A stretch of DNA of 64,000 nt. It comes from Spiroplasma tabanidicola. Lineage in GTDB: Bacteria > Bacillota_I > Bacilli_A > Mycoplasmatales > Mycoplasmataceae. Made by a program: the position numbers and the translations under genes. This document shows positions 9,528-21,444 of the stretch, one piece after another. Location of the stretch: contig NZ_CP046276.1 in the NCBI RefSeq assembly GCF_009730595.1, positions 682,001 through 746,000 of the forward strand, in the 5' to 3' direction. The number at the start of each line of letters is the position of its first letter. Position 1 is the first letter of the stretch. The notes below the pieces were generated by a model. That model saw only the letters and a list, made by a program, of their open reading frames with translations, was not told where the DNA came from and searched no databases.

Positions 9528-10967
9528 TTGATTAAAAATATTGATGAGTATTTGATTGAAATTGAAAAAGACATTGAAAAAGTTTATGAAATTTCAAATA
9601 ATTTAATTAGTTTTAAAAAAACAACTAAAGAAATTAAAAAAAGCATAATTCAAGATTGAAAAGATAAAAATATTGATGATAATCAAAAAGTTAAGTGCTT
9701 AAGCACTTTAAAAGAAAGTTATAAACAATATTTAAAGATTTTTGATAAAAAAAGTAAAGATAACCTTATAGATTTAAATCAACAATATAATCAATACGTT
9801 GATACTTACAATAAAGATAAAAAACCTTTAAAAAAGAAAATACCTGTTAAAGGAATGAAGATATTAGGAATAAGTTTAGTTCCATTAATGATGTTATTAG
9901 CTTTGTGTATAAGTTATTTATGTGTAAACAAAATTAATCTAACTAATCAAAACTCTATAATTGCATTTAGTTTATCAATGCTAATTTTAGTAGTTTGTTT
10001 AATATTTTTAGTTTTTATAATCATATTTTCAACTAAAAAATCAGTTTTAGATTACAAGAATAAATCTTATATTTGTGCAAGCATTGGATTTACAGCAAGC
10101 TTTTTTGATACATTAGGAATTGGTTCATTTGCAACTAACACTGGTCTTTTAAAAGCAACAAAAAGTTTAAAAGATGATAAAAAATTACCAGGAACATTGA
10201 ATATTGGTATGGCAATTCCGAACCTATTTTCTGGTGTATTATTTATGACAAGTGTTAGTGTTGATTTAACAACTTTAATTACATTTGTATTATCTGCAAT
10301 TATTGGTTCTTTAATTGGAAGTAGTATTGTTAATAAAATTAATAAAAAACTAATCGCTATTATAATGGGAGTAGTTCTTGCAATTACTTCAATTCTAATG
10401 CTTTTAACAGTCAAAGGAATTGAAGTATTTCCATCAGGAAGTGCTATGGGAGTTTCAGATGTTTGATGAAAATTATTCTTAGGATGTCTTGCTTTTGTAT
10501 TTTTAGGAATAATGATGAGTTTTGGAGTTGGTCTATATGCTCCAGCAATGGCAGTTATTTCATTTTTAGGAATTAACTTCTTAGTAGTATTTCCAATAAT
10601 GACTTGTAGTGCAGGATTAACAATGCATATAAATGGTTATAAATTCTATTTTAAAAATAACTATATGCCAAAAACAAGCTTTTTTATGACAATAGGAGGC
10701 ATAATTGGAGTTTTAACTTCTTATACGATTGTATTTTTAGGTTTAATTACTTTATTAAAAATTGATCAAACTTTAATAACAGATGTTTTCAAATGATTAA
10801 GTGTTTTTGTTATTGCCTATTCTTCTTATACTTTATTTAGAAGTTATTTTAAACAAAGAAAAGTTGTAATAAGTGCTGTACCAAAAATAAGTTATAATAT
10901 TGATTATTTGGATTTTAACAACTATATTAATAGTTTTTATACAAATACTTTTGTAAAAAATATCTAA
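9528..10967 (+). CDS. TauE/SafE family membrane exporter with N-terminal extension
   Basis: 479 aa from TTG at 9528, chosen because AGGAGG lies 9 bp upstream and the frame is open to the stop through TGA (Trp) codons. Residues 1-109 are Lys/Glu-rich, helical and soluble; then follow about eight hydrophobic segments. The stretch GIGSFATNTGLLKATKSL and the later GVGLYAPAMAV repeat the internally duplicated pattern of the TauE/SafE (sulfite/organosulfur exporter) family; the substrate here is unknown. The soluble N-terminal extension is not part of the usual ~250-aa family core. The gene stands alone and converges with the PTS gene across a shared terminator. Confidence 0.75.
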
Positions 10968-10970
10968 AAA

Positions 10971-11007
10971 AAATGTTTCTTAAATAATTTATAAGAAACA
11001 TTTTTTT
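10971..11007. terminator. Bidirectional terminator between exporter and PTS gene
   Basis: Stem AAATGTTTCTTA/TAAGAAACATTT (10971-10982 with 10992-11003) flanked by A and T runs. It lies directly after the + gene and overlaps the stop of the - gene. Confidence 0.85.
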
Positions 11008-12670
11008 ATTTGGTTTGTTTTACTTTATTAGTTTTTATTTTTTTATTTTCTTTATAAGTTTTTTTTAATTCAAATATATCTTCATTAAAATCTTCTAAAA
11101 GTAAATTTCTTGTTCTTTGAGAAAAATATTTAACTTTGCCTAAAATTATTGTCATTAAAAACGTTACACAACAACTTACTAAAATTGATATTGCTCCTCA
11201 TAAAAATCCTCCACCAAATCAAGTTGATACTCCAGTAGCATCTGGTGCTTTATGTTGGAACATCAAATAACCAAATATAGAACTTGCTCCTTGTAAAGCA
11301 TAAGTGTTAGAAGCAACTAATACAAGACTTCCACAAAATACACCAATTGAACAAGCAATTAAAGGATATAAATGTTTTAAATTAACAGTAAATAATGAAG
11401 GTTCAGTTATACCTCCTATTATTGAAGATACACCATTTGATATTCCTAATTCTTTTAACTGTTTAACTTTTCTATTTAAAACTACAAAAGCAATTGTTGC
11501 TACTCCTTGCGAAACATTTGAAAGTGTACATAATCCTTGAATGATTGTTGCTCCATACATTGCTTGACCTTGTAAAATAATTGGTGTTAATGAATGGTGT
11601 AATCCAGTAATTACTAAAGGACCATATAATGCTCCAATTAAAGGAACTGCTATATATTTTGCAATGTAATTTGTACTTAATCAATTCACTGAAATTGATA
11701 AATAGTTTGTAAATAACATTCCAATTGGAGCAATAATAAATACTGAAAATAAGAATGTAACTGCAATTATTAATACTAGACTTAAAATGTTTCTAGCAGT
11801 AACATTTTTTATTTTAGAAGTTCATCTTTCCATATAAGCTCCAAAAATTGCAACTATAATCATTGGAACCATTAAACCATTAAAGTTGATTTTAAAAGGA
11901 TAAGTAGTTCCTTCTCCAAATAAAGTTCAACCAGGATATTGACCAAGAATTGTTTGACCTTCTTCAGGTTTTACATCTCCCATATTAATTAAACCCGGAG
12001 CAGTTAATACAACTGCAATTAATATTCCGTAAATTGGAGTACATCTCATTGCTTTAAAAACAGTATAACCTACAGCAATTGTTATAAATAATGAAAAAGT
12101 ACTAGTTAATACATTTAAGATATCTGCAAATTGTCCTAAAAAATGAACACTATCTCCAGCTGAAGTATTAGTTCCATTTCATTCTACAGTTAATAACGAT
12201 CAAATTGTTAATAAAAGTCCATATCCAATTAAGGGATAAACTATTGGAGAAAAAACTTTACTTATAAAAGATAAACACTTATTAGTAATTCCTTTTACTC
12301 GAAATTTACCTTTCATTTTTGATATTTCATCGTTTTGTTTAGTAACAAAATTTATATCATCACTTGAGACTTTTATGTTGTTATCAATTATAGTTTTTCC
12401 ATCAATATCATAGTTATTAATCTTACAAAATGTTTCATAGAAATTTTTAACATCCATCCCAATTATGACTTGATATTCATTTCCTCCAACATTTTTTTTA
12501 ATACCAGTTGAATAACTTGCTTTTTTTATCTCTTCTTCATTTACTATGTCTCAATTTTTAAGTTGAAATCTCATTCTAGTCATACAGTGCATAAATGAAA
12601 TGATGTTTTCATAACCACCAAGACTATTAAATAATTCTTGAGCACTGTTAATATAATCTTTTTTAATCAT
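11006..12670 (-). CDS. PTS beta-glucoside-type transporter, EIIBC
   Basis: 554 aa. The N-terminal EIIB domain carries the phosphocysteine in MHCMTRMRF (C29) and ends in a NVGGNEYQVIIG-like turn. From about residue 150 on there are some ten hydrophobic segments of an EIIC domain, with YGPLVITGLHHS and GGITEPSLF, typical of the glucose/glucoside superfamily. No EIIA domain is present, so phosphate must come from a separate EIIA, perhaps the one fused to the second PTS protein in this window. It imports and phosphorylates a beta-glucoside or related disaccharide. The start lies 4 bp after the stop of the GH1 gene, so the two form an operon. Confidence 0.9.
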
Positions 12671-12674
12671 TACT

Positions 12675-14036
12675 CTATCCTTTCTTAGCTTCAATCATTT
12701 GTTTATATCAATATGCTGATTTTTTAAATTTACGACTTTGATCTTTTAAATCAACTTCAATTAAACCATAACGATTTTTAAAAGCATTTCTAAAACTTCA
12801 ACAATCAAGTGCTGCTCATAAATGATATCCAAAGCAATTTGATCCATCATTAATTGCTTTTTTAATTTGTAGTAAATGATCTGTTAAAAATTCAATTCGA
12901 TAGTCATCTTCAATCATACCTTGTTGATTTCTATAGCGTTCTTCATTTTCAACTCCCATTCCATTCTCTGCAATATATCAAGGAATGTTATTAAAATCAT
13001 TTTTTATTTCCATTCCAATTTCATATAATGCTTCAGGATATATTTCTCAACCTCTATGAGGATTAATTTTTGCATTTTCTGGTATTTTTATTTCAAATTT
13101 ATCCATAACTCATCTATTTAAATTATTTTCTTTACATTTAACTCGACAAGGAAAATAATAATTTATCCCTAAAAAGTCTATTTTAGTTTGTTTAATAATA
13201 TCAATTTCTTCTTGGGAGTGAGCTGGTAACATATCATATTCTTTTAAAGTTTCTATTAAAATAGGATCAATTTGTCCATTATACATAATTTTTAAAGGTC
13301 CTTTATTTACATATGCATCATAAATTCTTGCTGCATCAATATCTTCTTTACTTTGTGAATAAGCATAAGTATAGTTTCAATTAAATACAACTCCAATTTT
13401 TGCTTTTAAATTATGTTTTTTGTATTCTAATAAAACTTTTGAATGTACTAAAAATATTCCAAATGCTTGGTTAACAGCTTGTTTTGGATCATTTAATGCA
13501 GGATAATGTTTATCATTTAAATAACCTTCATAAACTGGAACTAAAGGTTCGTTAAATGTAACATAATAATCAACTTCGTCATTAAATTCTTGAAAAACAA
13601 AGTTACAGTAGTTTACAAAACTATTAATCACTTCACGTGATTCTCATCCACCCTTTTGATGTGCTCATAAAGGCATATCAAAATGAAATAATGTCATAAA
13701 TATTTTGATGTTATTTTTTTTATACTCGTTAATATAATCATGATAAAAATTTACAGCTTCATGGTTAAGGTTTTTACCATCAGGAAATAGTCTCGCTCAT
13801 GAAAAACCAGTTCTTAATGAATCAAATCCAATTTCTTTAAACATTTTTATATCATTTTTATAATGTCTAGTAATGTCACAAGTTATTTCTGGTCCAACAC
13901 GATCATAAAATAACTCTGGATGTTCTTGAAAGTATTTATCAAAAGTTAAATCCCCAATTTTTGTAATACCCTTTCCTTCTGTTTGCATAGAACTCATAGA
14001 AGCTCCAATTTGAAAATCTTTTTTAAATATAATCAT
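12675..14036 (-). CDS. 6-phospho-beta-glucosidase, GH1
   Basis: 453 aa, the usual GH1 length. Acid/base Glu is E163 in VTFNEPLV and the nucleophile is E357 in YIAENGMG; the start GASMSSMQTEG matches the substrate-entry strand of the family. It would hydrolyse phosphorylated beta-glucosides delivered by the PTS EIIBC encoded immediately downstream, giving glucose 6-phosphate and an aglycone or glucose. AGGAGG stands 8 bp before the ATG. It is the first gene of the operon and is divergent from the truncated RpiR gene, with a ~120 bp shared upstream region. Confidence 0.93.
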
Positions 14037-14156
14037 ATATTATTCCTCCTAATTTGATACTAACTATTAGAATTTTTTTTACAATTAAAATATCATAATA
14101 GAGAAATTTTTCATAAATTAAGAAGTTTTTTGTTAATATAAATAAGAGGTAAATTT

Positions 14157-14507
14157 ATGTTTAAAAGTATAAAAGAAAAGCTAACTTTAATTAAAAATAA
14201 TTTGGAAAATCAAACTCATATTTTAATAGCAAACTATTTATTAGAATGTATCGAAAATAAAAAAACACCCAAAATAAATGAGTGTTCTAAAAAAGCATTT
14301 TGTTCTGAATCAGTTATAACTGCTTTTTCAAAAAAATATGGATATGAAGGATTTAAAGAATTAGCTACAAGAATTAAAGTAGAAATTGAATATTATAACT
14401 ATAATACAAAACATAATAATATTGAAAATGAAAAAAATAAATATTATAAAAAGTTATTACTTAATTCTTTTGAAATGATTGATTTATATTTGTATTATTT
14501 ACTATAA
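14157..14507 (+). pseudogene. RpiR-family regulator reduced to its HTH domain
   Basis: 116 aa with the MurR/RpiR N-terminal helix-turn-helix (KINECSKKAFCSESVITAFSK... GFKELATRIK). Full-length family members, such as the two others in this window (244 and 258 aa), continue with a sugar-phosphate-binding SIS domain; here the frame ends in TAA inside the 31-bp repeat that borders the insertion element. As that stop is in the duplicated sequence itself, the gene was already short before the insertion. It faces away from the GH1-PTS operon and most likely once controlled it; without the SIS domain it could at best bind DNA without sensing sugar phosphate. Confidence 0.7.
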
Positions 14508-14516
14508 CAAAATAAT
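14486..14516 (+). repeat. 31-bp direct repeat, left copy (target site duplication)
   Basis: Begins ATATTTGTATTATTTACTAT and is identical over 31 bp to 15989-16019. The two copies abut the terminal inverted repeats of the element between them. IS1202-type elements are known for long (about 24-29 bp) target duplications. Confidence 0.88.
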
Positions 14517-15988
14517 GTCAATAACTAATTAATATTTCCTAAAACTTTATTTTTTGAGTTTTTATAAAATATTCAATTAGTATACTTTCAAGGACTGCTT
14601 GTTTTTATTGGATTATAAATTTTATTTATCTCAGCCGGGTTTTTATCTTCATACACCTCTTTATAAGTAGAATTTTGTAATACTTCTAATAAAGGCATTC
14701 ATTCACTATATGAGTTTGAATATAGTTTTCCGTCAAATGTCTCAACAACCATTATTTTTGTTTTATTTTTATAAAAAACTGGTTCTCCATTTGAATGTGG
14801 AATATAGTACTTATTTTGGTATTTTATAGTTGAACCCTTATTTACTGTTCTTTCAAATCTTCTAGATAAATAAAAATCTATATTTTTAGTTTCTTCAAAA
14901 AATCTAAAAGAATTAGTGATATTCCCTATTGAAGGGAAAACTGTGAATTATATTTATCTATATATTCATCTAAAAACAAATTAGCTTAGTTTATAGTTGA
15001 TATATTATTTTCTTTAAGTTCCTTTGGTAGGCGATCTTGAAGTGTATTTCACAACCTTTCAATACGGCCTTTAGTTTGTGGAACGCTAGATGTTGTTAAT
15101 TTTATTCCTAAGTTGTGACGCAAAAATTTGTATTGTGTTAAGGTGTCAGAATGTAGATCTGACTCCTTTTCTTTTGGACTTCAAAATACCGTTCTTTTGT
15201 CTGTCAATAATTCTTTAGGAACCCCATAGTTAAGCAAAACTTTCTTTATGATATTGTAATAACCCATAAGAGTTTCTTTAGTGTCAAAATATAAAGCCAA
15301 TATTTTGCCAGTAGCATCATCAATAAAACCATGTAGATATCATTTTTCTTCTTTAATTCAGTAATGTACAGAAGCATCTGTTCGCAACCTTTCTCCAAAC
15401 TCAGTTTTTCTATGTTGCATCGGATGACTATTTTCAATACTTTATTAAGTATTGAAATACTCTTTTTTTTCTATATTTTTTATATTTTGATTTTTTAAAC
15501 TGTTAGCTATTTTTTGTTTAATTATTTTTTTAGTTACTCTATGTATTCTTGGAAAATACATGTTATTTTCCTTTAATAAACTAAGTAAATATGTATACGA
15601 AACTTTTATATTATAATTTTCTAGCAACTTTTCTTGAAAGTGTTTGTAATTATAGTCAAAAAATTCATCTATATATAATTTAATTATTTTTTGACTAATA
15701 TCACTGCTAATTCTTCTGCAAGACAATCTGCCAGTGTTCTTATGAATAAAAGTTATGTAACCATTTTTTTATATTTATTAATTAATATATTTACATTTCT
15801 AATTGTTTGACATAACTTTATAGAAGCTGACTCTTTTGTTTTTTTGATCTATAACGTCTTTGATAATTTACATTCTCTTTTTTTCATTCATTTTTAAATA
15901 TCTCCTCATTTTAAACCTCCCAAAAAATAATTATAGTTTGGGAAATTTTAATTTGTTATATATAAGGAAAATATCATATGTTATTGAC
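14517..15988 (-). mobile_element. IS1202-like (ISNCY group) insertion sequence, 1472 bp, degenerate
   Basis: Both ends begin GTCAATAAC reading inward, and the imperfect inverted repeat runs on for about 23 bp with TATTTCC/TATTTTCC near its inner end. A 31-bp direct repeat flanks the element exactly. The single transposase gene on the minus strand is broken. Length, end structure, long target duplication and transposase type agree with IS1202 relatives. It is bounded by the truncated RpiR gene and a lipoprotein gene. Confidence 0.85.
14525..15891 (-). pseudogene. Transposase of the IS1202-like element, broken
   Basis: Start at ATG 15891 (MNEKKRM) and stop TAG at 14525-14527. Pieces in different frames reconstruct an N-terminal HTH part (IIKDVIDQKNKRVSASIKLC), a linker, and a DDE integrase core: GERLRTDASVHYWI, LHGFIDDATGKILALYFDTK, YGVPKELLTDKRTVFW, then KGRIERLWNTLQDRLPKEL. 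That is the pattern of IS1202/ISNCY transposases. At least one stop and several frameshifts (near 15870, 15800-15720, 15440, 14980) make it non-functional. Confidence 0.8.
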
Positions 15989-16019
15989 ATATTTGTATTA
16001 TTTACTATAACAAAATAAT
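15989..16019 (+). repeat. 31-bp direct repeat, right copy (target site duplication)
   Basis: Identical to 14486-14516; it marks the right border of the IS1202-like element. Confidence 0.88.
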
Positions 16020-16070
16020 TGTATATTTTTAAATAAAATGTTACTATAAATTAGTAATTAGGAGGAAATA

Positions 16071-16841
16071 ATGAAAAAATTATTAATACATTTAATTTCT
16101 ATATTCATAATAACTAGTTCTTCAGTTCAAGCTACATCATGTTATAACGGAAATGAAAATAAGACAGAGGAAACTAAACCTGAAGAAAACCATGAAGTAT
16201 CAAAATTTAGTAGTTTTATTGATTTTATGAAAGCACAAATGAAAAATGAAAACGGAAGAATTGACAATTGATACCATTTATTTTGAAAAGATTACAGTGG
16301 AATATCAGAAGAAAAACAATATGATGAATTTTTTAGCAATACTGTAAATGGACAATTTAATTCTATTCGTTACGTAAACACTAGTTACGTAAGAAACTTT
16401 GGAGAAAGAATTAAAAATCAATTATTAAATAACGAAGAAATAAATAAAGATTTTATAGATAAAAACAACAATCAATTCTCAAAAAATATGTATTATAAGT
16501 TAAGTGAAAATCCTTATAAAGTTGGAACAATTTTTGATGATTTGTTTATGTCTTTACACCATTCTTATGATAAAAATGATCAACCAGTTTTAAATGATAA
16601 ATCTATAGTATATGCTATGCTTGATAATAAAAGCTTTCAAAATTATAAAGAATTTAAATATATTGAAATAAGAGTATATAAATCATGATATTTATGAGAT
16701 TTAAAACCTGAAAAAGTATATGACTATGAATATTTCTACATAAAAGCAGAAGAAAGTTCAAAAGATTTGTATAACGGAAATTACAACAACATTTTTTATG
16801 AATTAGAAGATTTAAATAATAATACACTTAAAAAAAATTAG
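16071..16841 (+). CDS. Putative lipoprotein
   Basis: 256 aa with AGGAGG before the ATG. The N-terminus is a signal peptide (MKKLLIHLISIFIITSSSVQ) followed by ATSC, where Cys23 could be lipidated, then an acidic Asn/Glu-rich linker (NENKTEETKPEEN) typical of mollicute surface lipoproteins. The body is hydrophilic, rich in Tyr, Asn and Lys, with no domain I recognise. In-frame TGA codons encode Trp (DNWYHLFW). A monocistronic unit immediately downstream of the insertion element. Confidence 0.75.
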
Positions 16842-16873
16842 TTAATAAAATTAAATTTTATAGTTTTAAATAC

Positions 16874-16908
16874 TAACGTTGGCAATAGCGAACGTTATTA
16901 TTTAAATT
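16874..16908 (+). terminator. Terminator after lipoprotein gene
   Basis: Stem TAACGTT/AACGTTA (16874-16880 with 16891-16897), followed by TTTAAATTTTTTTT. Confidence 0.65.
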
Positions 16909-18355
16909 TTTTTTCGTAATTTTTACTATATTGATTTATACAAATTTTATATGACTATATCTAGTGTTTTTTTCACTTATTTATTTTTCTTTATTAATAT
17001 GATTTAAATAATTACATTTTATACTAATAAAAAATAATTTATTTTATTAGTATAAAAATTACAATAATTACTCATAAAAGTTTTCTAAAAATACATTTAA
17101 TGATTTTGTAAATTTATTAATTATATTTTAAACTTCTTCAAATAATTATTATATTTTTAAATTTTTTTGCATATTAAAATTGTTTATTTTTTATTATAAA
17201 TAAAGTAGTTATAGTATTATTTATTTTATAATTAATAATTACATCATAATCAATCATAAACCATTAAAGTGTTTAGCTTATTAAATATCTTGAGTTATTT
17301 GAAAGTGTCTTAAATTAGTTCATGAATACCTGTAAAAATAGTTGTTTTTATAACATTTTTTAATTAAATAATTTTTAAGATATCGATTATGCTTCTTATA
17401 TTCATTTGATAAAAGTTTTAAATATTTTATTTACTTTTTTTAGATACTTTTAATTTCTTTTCTTATTGTTTTTTAATTAATTTTATATAAACTATAGTAT
17501 TTTTATTTGCAAAAATTATTTCTATTAAAGTCAGAATCTCATGCTAAATTATTATTTTTGATAATATATTCTTTAATTTAACCAATATCTATATCACATT
17601 TAGAAATCCTAAAATCAGTTAAAACTTAAACTTTTAATTATTTTTGCATAAAAATTATATTTTATAAACTTATTATGTTGTTTTGAAAACACTTAATTAA
17701 TTAATTTATACCAATTTTATATTTTTAATAAAAATACAAAATTAGCAAATTATAAAATGTTTATAGGTCAATTTTTTTACATTTACTTTTAAGTTTATTT
17801 AAAATAAGTTCTTTTTTTAGTTTTTTACTCATTTTATCAACAAAAATATGAAATTCACTTAAACTATTAGAATAATAAAATTTATCTTTCTTAACAAATA
17901 TTCTGGTTAAATTGCTAACTGATTTAATATTTTGATCAAATTCTATTTGGTAAATAGCATTCCATTAATATATATCTAAAGCTATTTTTTTTTTTTTTTT
18001 GTGTTTTATAGATATTTTTCCTATTTAGTGTAAAAAATATGTTTTAACTAATTTAATTAGGTTTGTTTCTTAAAATCTTAGATATATCATTAATAATTAT
18101 TTTTTACTTATAAATATTTTTTTCATAGTATATATTAATATGAATTTTAAACGAACTAACACAATAATATTGTGTACGCTTTGAGATTTTATTTCTGTTT
18201 TACTTGTAAATTTTATAAACTTGTTACGATATTTTAGATTTTTTGTTTTTATAAAATTATTCATATTAAGTATGTCTATGTATATAAAATTAAACTTACT
18301 TTTTGATCAGTTATTTTTATTAATATTATTTTTTTACTTGTTTTTTTATCTTAAT
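16909..18355. other. AT-rich decayed region, no intact gene
   Basis: About 1.4 kb without a gene. On the minus strand, 17964-17761 stays open for 67 codons (IYQIEFDQNIKSVSNL... KKIDL, stop TAA), and further short pieces in mixed frames between 17650 and 17270 (e.g. NNNLAWDSDFNRNNF) suggest one eroded gene I cannot identify. A T16 tract lies at 17985-18000. No RNA gene seen. Confidence 0.45.
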
Positions 18356-18404
18356 AAAAATTTCAAAGATAATTCAATAAAATATAATTATCTTTGAAAT
18401 TTTT
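18356..18404 (-). terminator. Terminator of the herA transcript
   Basis: Perfect 19-bp stem (18356-18374 with 18386-18404) starting AAAAATTTCAAAG; its inner end overlaps the herA stop codon. Confidence 0.85.
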
Positions 18405-19896
18405 ATAGTTGTTTATTTCAATTATCGAATACATCACTATTTACAACACTTAACTTTTTAGTACTTTTTATTTTAATGCTAAAAAAGGTTGAGAATGCTT
18501 CTCCAAAAACTATTGCATTTTGAACTCCAATTGTGGATAAAAACTCAAATAATTTTAATCTGAAGTCGCAACAATTTTGCACTTGCATAATATCTTTATA
18601 GTTATTTAAAGTGTGTACAATAAAATTAGAGCATTGACTTATATATAATTCAGGAATATCTGATAGTGATTGAGTCGACAATCATAAACTAAAATTAAAT
18701 TTTCTTCCTTCTCTGACAAGAAGTTCTAAATACTTATGGAATATTTGATTATCATCTTTAAATAACCTGTGACTTTCATCCATAACAATTAATATATGCC
18801 TATTATTAGTCATAGAAGAGTTGTGAATCAATTTTGTTATTAATGTAAATATTAACTTGTCAATTGGATTTTTATAATTCATTTTTATTATCATTACGTG
18901 CTTAAATTTATTATTCATAAAATCATATAAAAAATTTAATTCTGGTTTTTCACTTTCAAAGACTTTTAAATTTTTAACAAAAAATGGATTCTTAATAAAC
19001 TTATTTATTCTTGGTAAATCATATTTTGTTTTATAATCTTCTTTTTCTTTTGCTACATCCATTAGTTTTTTTAAATTATCTATTTCACTGATACGTCCTA
19101 TTAAATGATTACTCATTGTTTCTGTGAAACCAAAAATTTCAATATATTCATATAAATCTAAACTTTCATAACTACCTATATTAAAATTTATAAGTGGTCA
19201 TAATGTTTCATCATTACTTAACAAGTCATATCTTTGTATATAATTTTCATTGACAATATTTGTATATTCCCCATTATAATCAAAAATTATTATTTTAGGA
19301 TTAAAATATCTTGAAAATTCTATTTTTTTATCATTTTTATAAAGCTCCTTATTTAATGTACTTCTAATTAAATGGGCGATGGTTCTTGACTTTCCAGAAC
19401 CTGTTTTACCAAATATGCCTAAGTGTTTTCCGAATAAATTATTAAAATTAGAAGATATTTCAATATTTTTATTATTTATAAGATTTCCAACTTTAATAGA
19501 TAAATATTTTGAATCAACACTACAAATAGTTTTCAACACTTTTTCTTCTAATAGATAAACTTCATTATTAATTTTTGGATATTTTTCTAACTTATCACTA
19601 AAGCTATTTTCTATCTTATTATAAGTTCCTATAATAGTCGAACAAACAGTTACTTTACTTCTCTTTCATTCAATGACATTAAAATTATTGTCATAATTAT
19701 CATTTATTGAATTTACTTTCAAAATTATTGAAAAATTATTAGTTATATTTGTTTCTAAAAAACTATTAATATAAAAATCTTTATTAATGCAAAAATTTTG
19801 ATCAATGTTATCAAACGGGACTTTGATAATTATTTTATCTTGTGTTATAGAACTAATATATCCAACAAAATTATTCATTTTCTCAAATTTCTTCAT
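18403..19896 (-). CDS. HerA-type DNA translocase/ATPase of a SIR2-HerA defence pair
   Basis: 497 aa, intact when TGA is Trp (last residues WNKQL then TAA). A small N-terminal beta-barrel-like (HAS-barrel) region is followed by the Walker A motif GKTGSGKS (163-170) and Walker B ILIVMDE (D373, E374), then LVREGRKFNFSLWLSTQSL, a typical HerA/FtsK sensor segment. HerA forms a hexameric ring that translocates DNA. Immediately upstream and overlapping by 26 bp is a SIR2-domain gene, an arrangement known from the SIR2-HerA antiphage systems, in which SIR2 degrades NAD+ when phage is sensed. Start ATG 19896 lies inside the end of sir2, so expression is coupled. Confidence 0.85.
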
Positions 19897-21157
19897 TTTC
19901 TTCTAAATCTTCATATTCTACTAATCTTTTGTTGTTTCACAACAAGTTTTTTAATAAATTATTTATATTTTTACCATTATCATACCTTTCGTTTGATATT
20001 ATTTTTTTAGAAATTAAACTGAAATCAGAAAATTCTTTTCCAAAAAAAAAAAAAAAATATTTAAGTTATGACCTCTATTAAATAATTTTACAAAATCTTC
20101 GTGTCTTTTGTTATTTTTATCGTAATAATCATACACAAATATATAAGCCTCAAGACTAGAATTACTATAAAGTGAATCAAATAATAACGAATTAACATGG
20201 GTGTCATTTAATGAATAACTACAAACAACAATATTAGTTTTTTGAATAGATAAAACGTTTTTAAAATATCTAAATAAATCAGAATATATAGATAAGTTTG
20301 ATTCATTAAATTTATTAGATGTATGTAAAATAAAATGAGAACTATTTTCTAAATTTTTAATCAATAATTTATTAACAACAGCATCTCTATAAAAATCGAT
20401 TTGTTTTTCAATTATGTTATTATTTTCCTTTTCTCAACCTATTAAACCATGTAGTTTTACAAGATTAATATGATCCATTTTTATTCTTTGATTTTGAAAA
20501 CTATTTGTATACTTTATAGTATCATATTGAGAAATTTTAAAAGTTCTTGTCAAAACGCCTGAAAAACCATTATTAATATTAAAATCAAAAAAATCAGCCA
20601 TCTTTTCTAACAAAACATCATAATTTAAGGAAAAAATAGTTATAGTTTTATTATTTTTAAGTTTATTAAAAATACTATTTAAAAAAATAATTATATCTAT
20701 ATTAACTGTATAGTCATAATCAATATTTCCGATAGCCGCTCTTAAAAACTGTTTAATAAAAGAGTCATTATCTTCAGAAAATTTATTATAAATAAATTTA
20801 TAGGCATCATTATCTTTAATTTCAAGAAAAGTTAAAAATTTCATAAAATAATTTAGTTGTTCTTCTATATTTACTTCGTTTTCTAAGGCAAAATGATCAA
20901 TAGATTCTTTTAAAAATCTTTATTTTTTAAATCCTTATTTTCATCTAAGGAATTAAACAAACTACTTATTCAGTTAGTAAATAATTTATTATTTATTTTT
21001 TTAAAACACTATTTATTGATATTCCATTACCAAATAAAAACACAAGATTTTTACTTGAACTTATTCTTTCATTCAAATCTAAATAAGTTTTTTCCATTTC
21101 TGAGTTCTCTAAATAGTCTTTTGAAAAATATTTAGAGAATATTTCGTATTTCTCCAT
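19871..21157 (-). pseudogene. SIR2-domain NADase, frameshifted (or phase-variable)
   Basis: ATG 21157 follows AGAGG by 9 bp. In three frames the sequence gives a full ~430-aa SIR2 protein: NLVFLFGNGIS (NAD-binding Gly-rich loop), TIFSLNYDVLLEKM (the TxNYD-like motif), VKLHGLIGWEKE (catalytic His loop), then a C-terminal region ending at TAA 19871-19873. Three shifts separate them: an A7 run near 21000, a T5 run near 20920 and a 16-nt homopolymer at 20042-20057. Each would be repaired by adding one base to the homopolymer, so sequencing undercalls, slippage-controlled expression and true decay all remain open. It overlaps the start of herA. Confidence 0.75.
20042..20057. repeat. A16 homopolymer inside SIR2 gene
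   Basis: Sixteen As on the plus strand (Ts in the coding strand). With 16 the frame runs to a stop 8 codons later; with 17 (or 14) it continues as FGKEFSDFSLIS to the proper end. A candidate contingency tract. Confidence 0.9.
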
Positions 21158-21444
21158 TTTTATATCCTCTTTAATATTATATTGCAATTTATATAGAATA
21201 GATAACTAATATGAATATACATATTTATTTATATGAATAATAAGCAATTATGTAACAGGTAAAATATACTTGGAAGTAAAATTACGAAGTAATTGAATTA
21301 TGCATAATTAAATAAATAAAATTAAAAATATAAAAATTTATCAAATAAACCAACCTATTTAATCACAAGTTTAGAAACACTTGGAAAATCGAAAAAGACA
21401 AACATAGAAAAAGTTAAAAAAATATAAAGAATTTAGACCAATAA
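21158..21444. other. Non-coding stretch between SIR2 and IS3 copy
   Basis: About 290 bp of AT-rich DNA holding the SIR2 upstream region. I see no gene or repeat in it. Confidence 0.5.
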
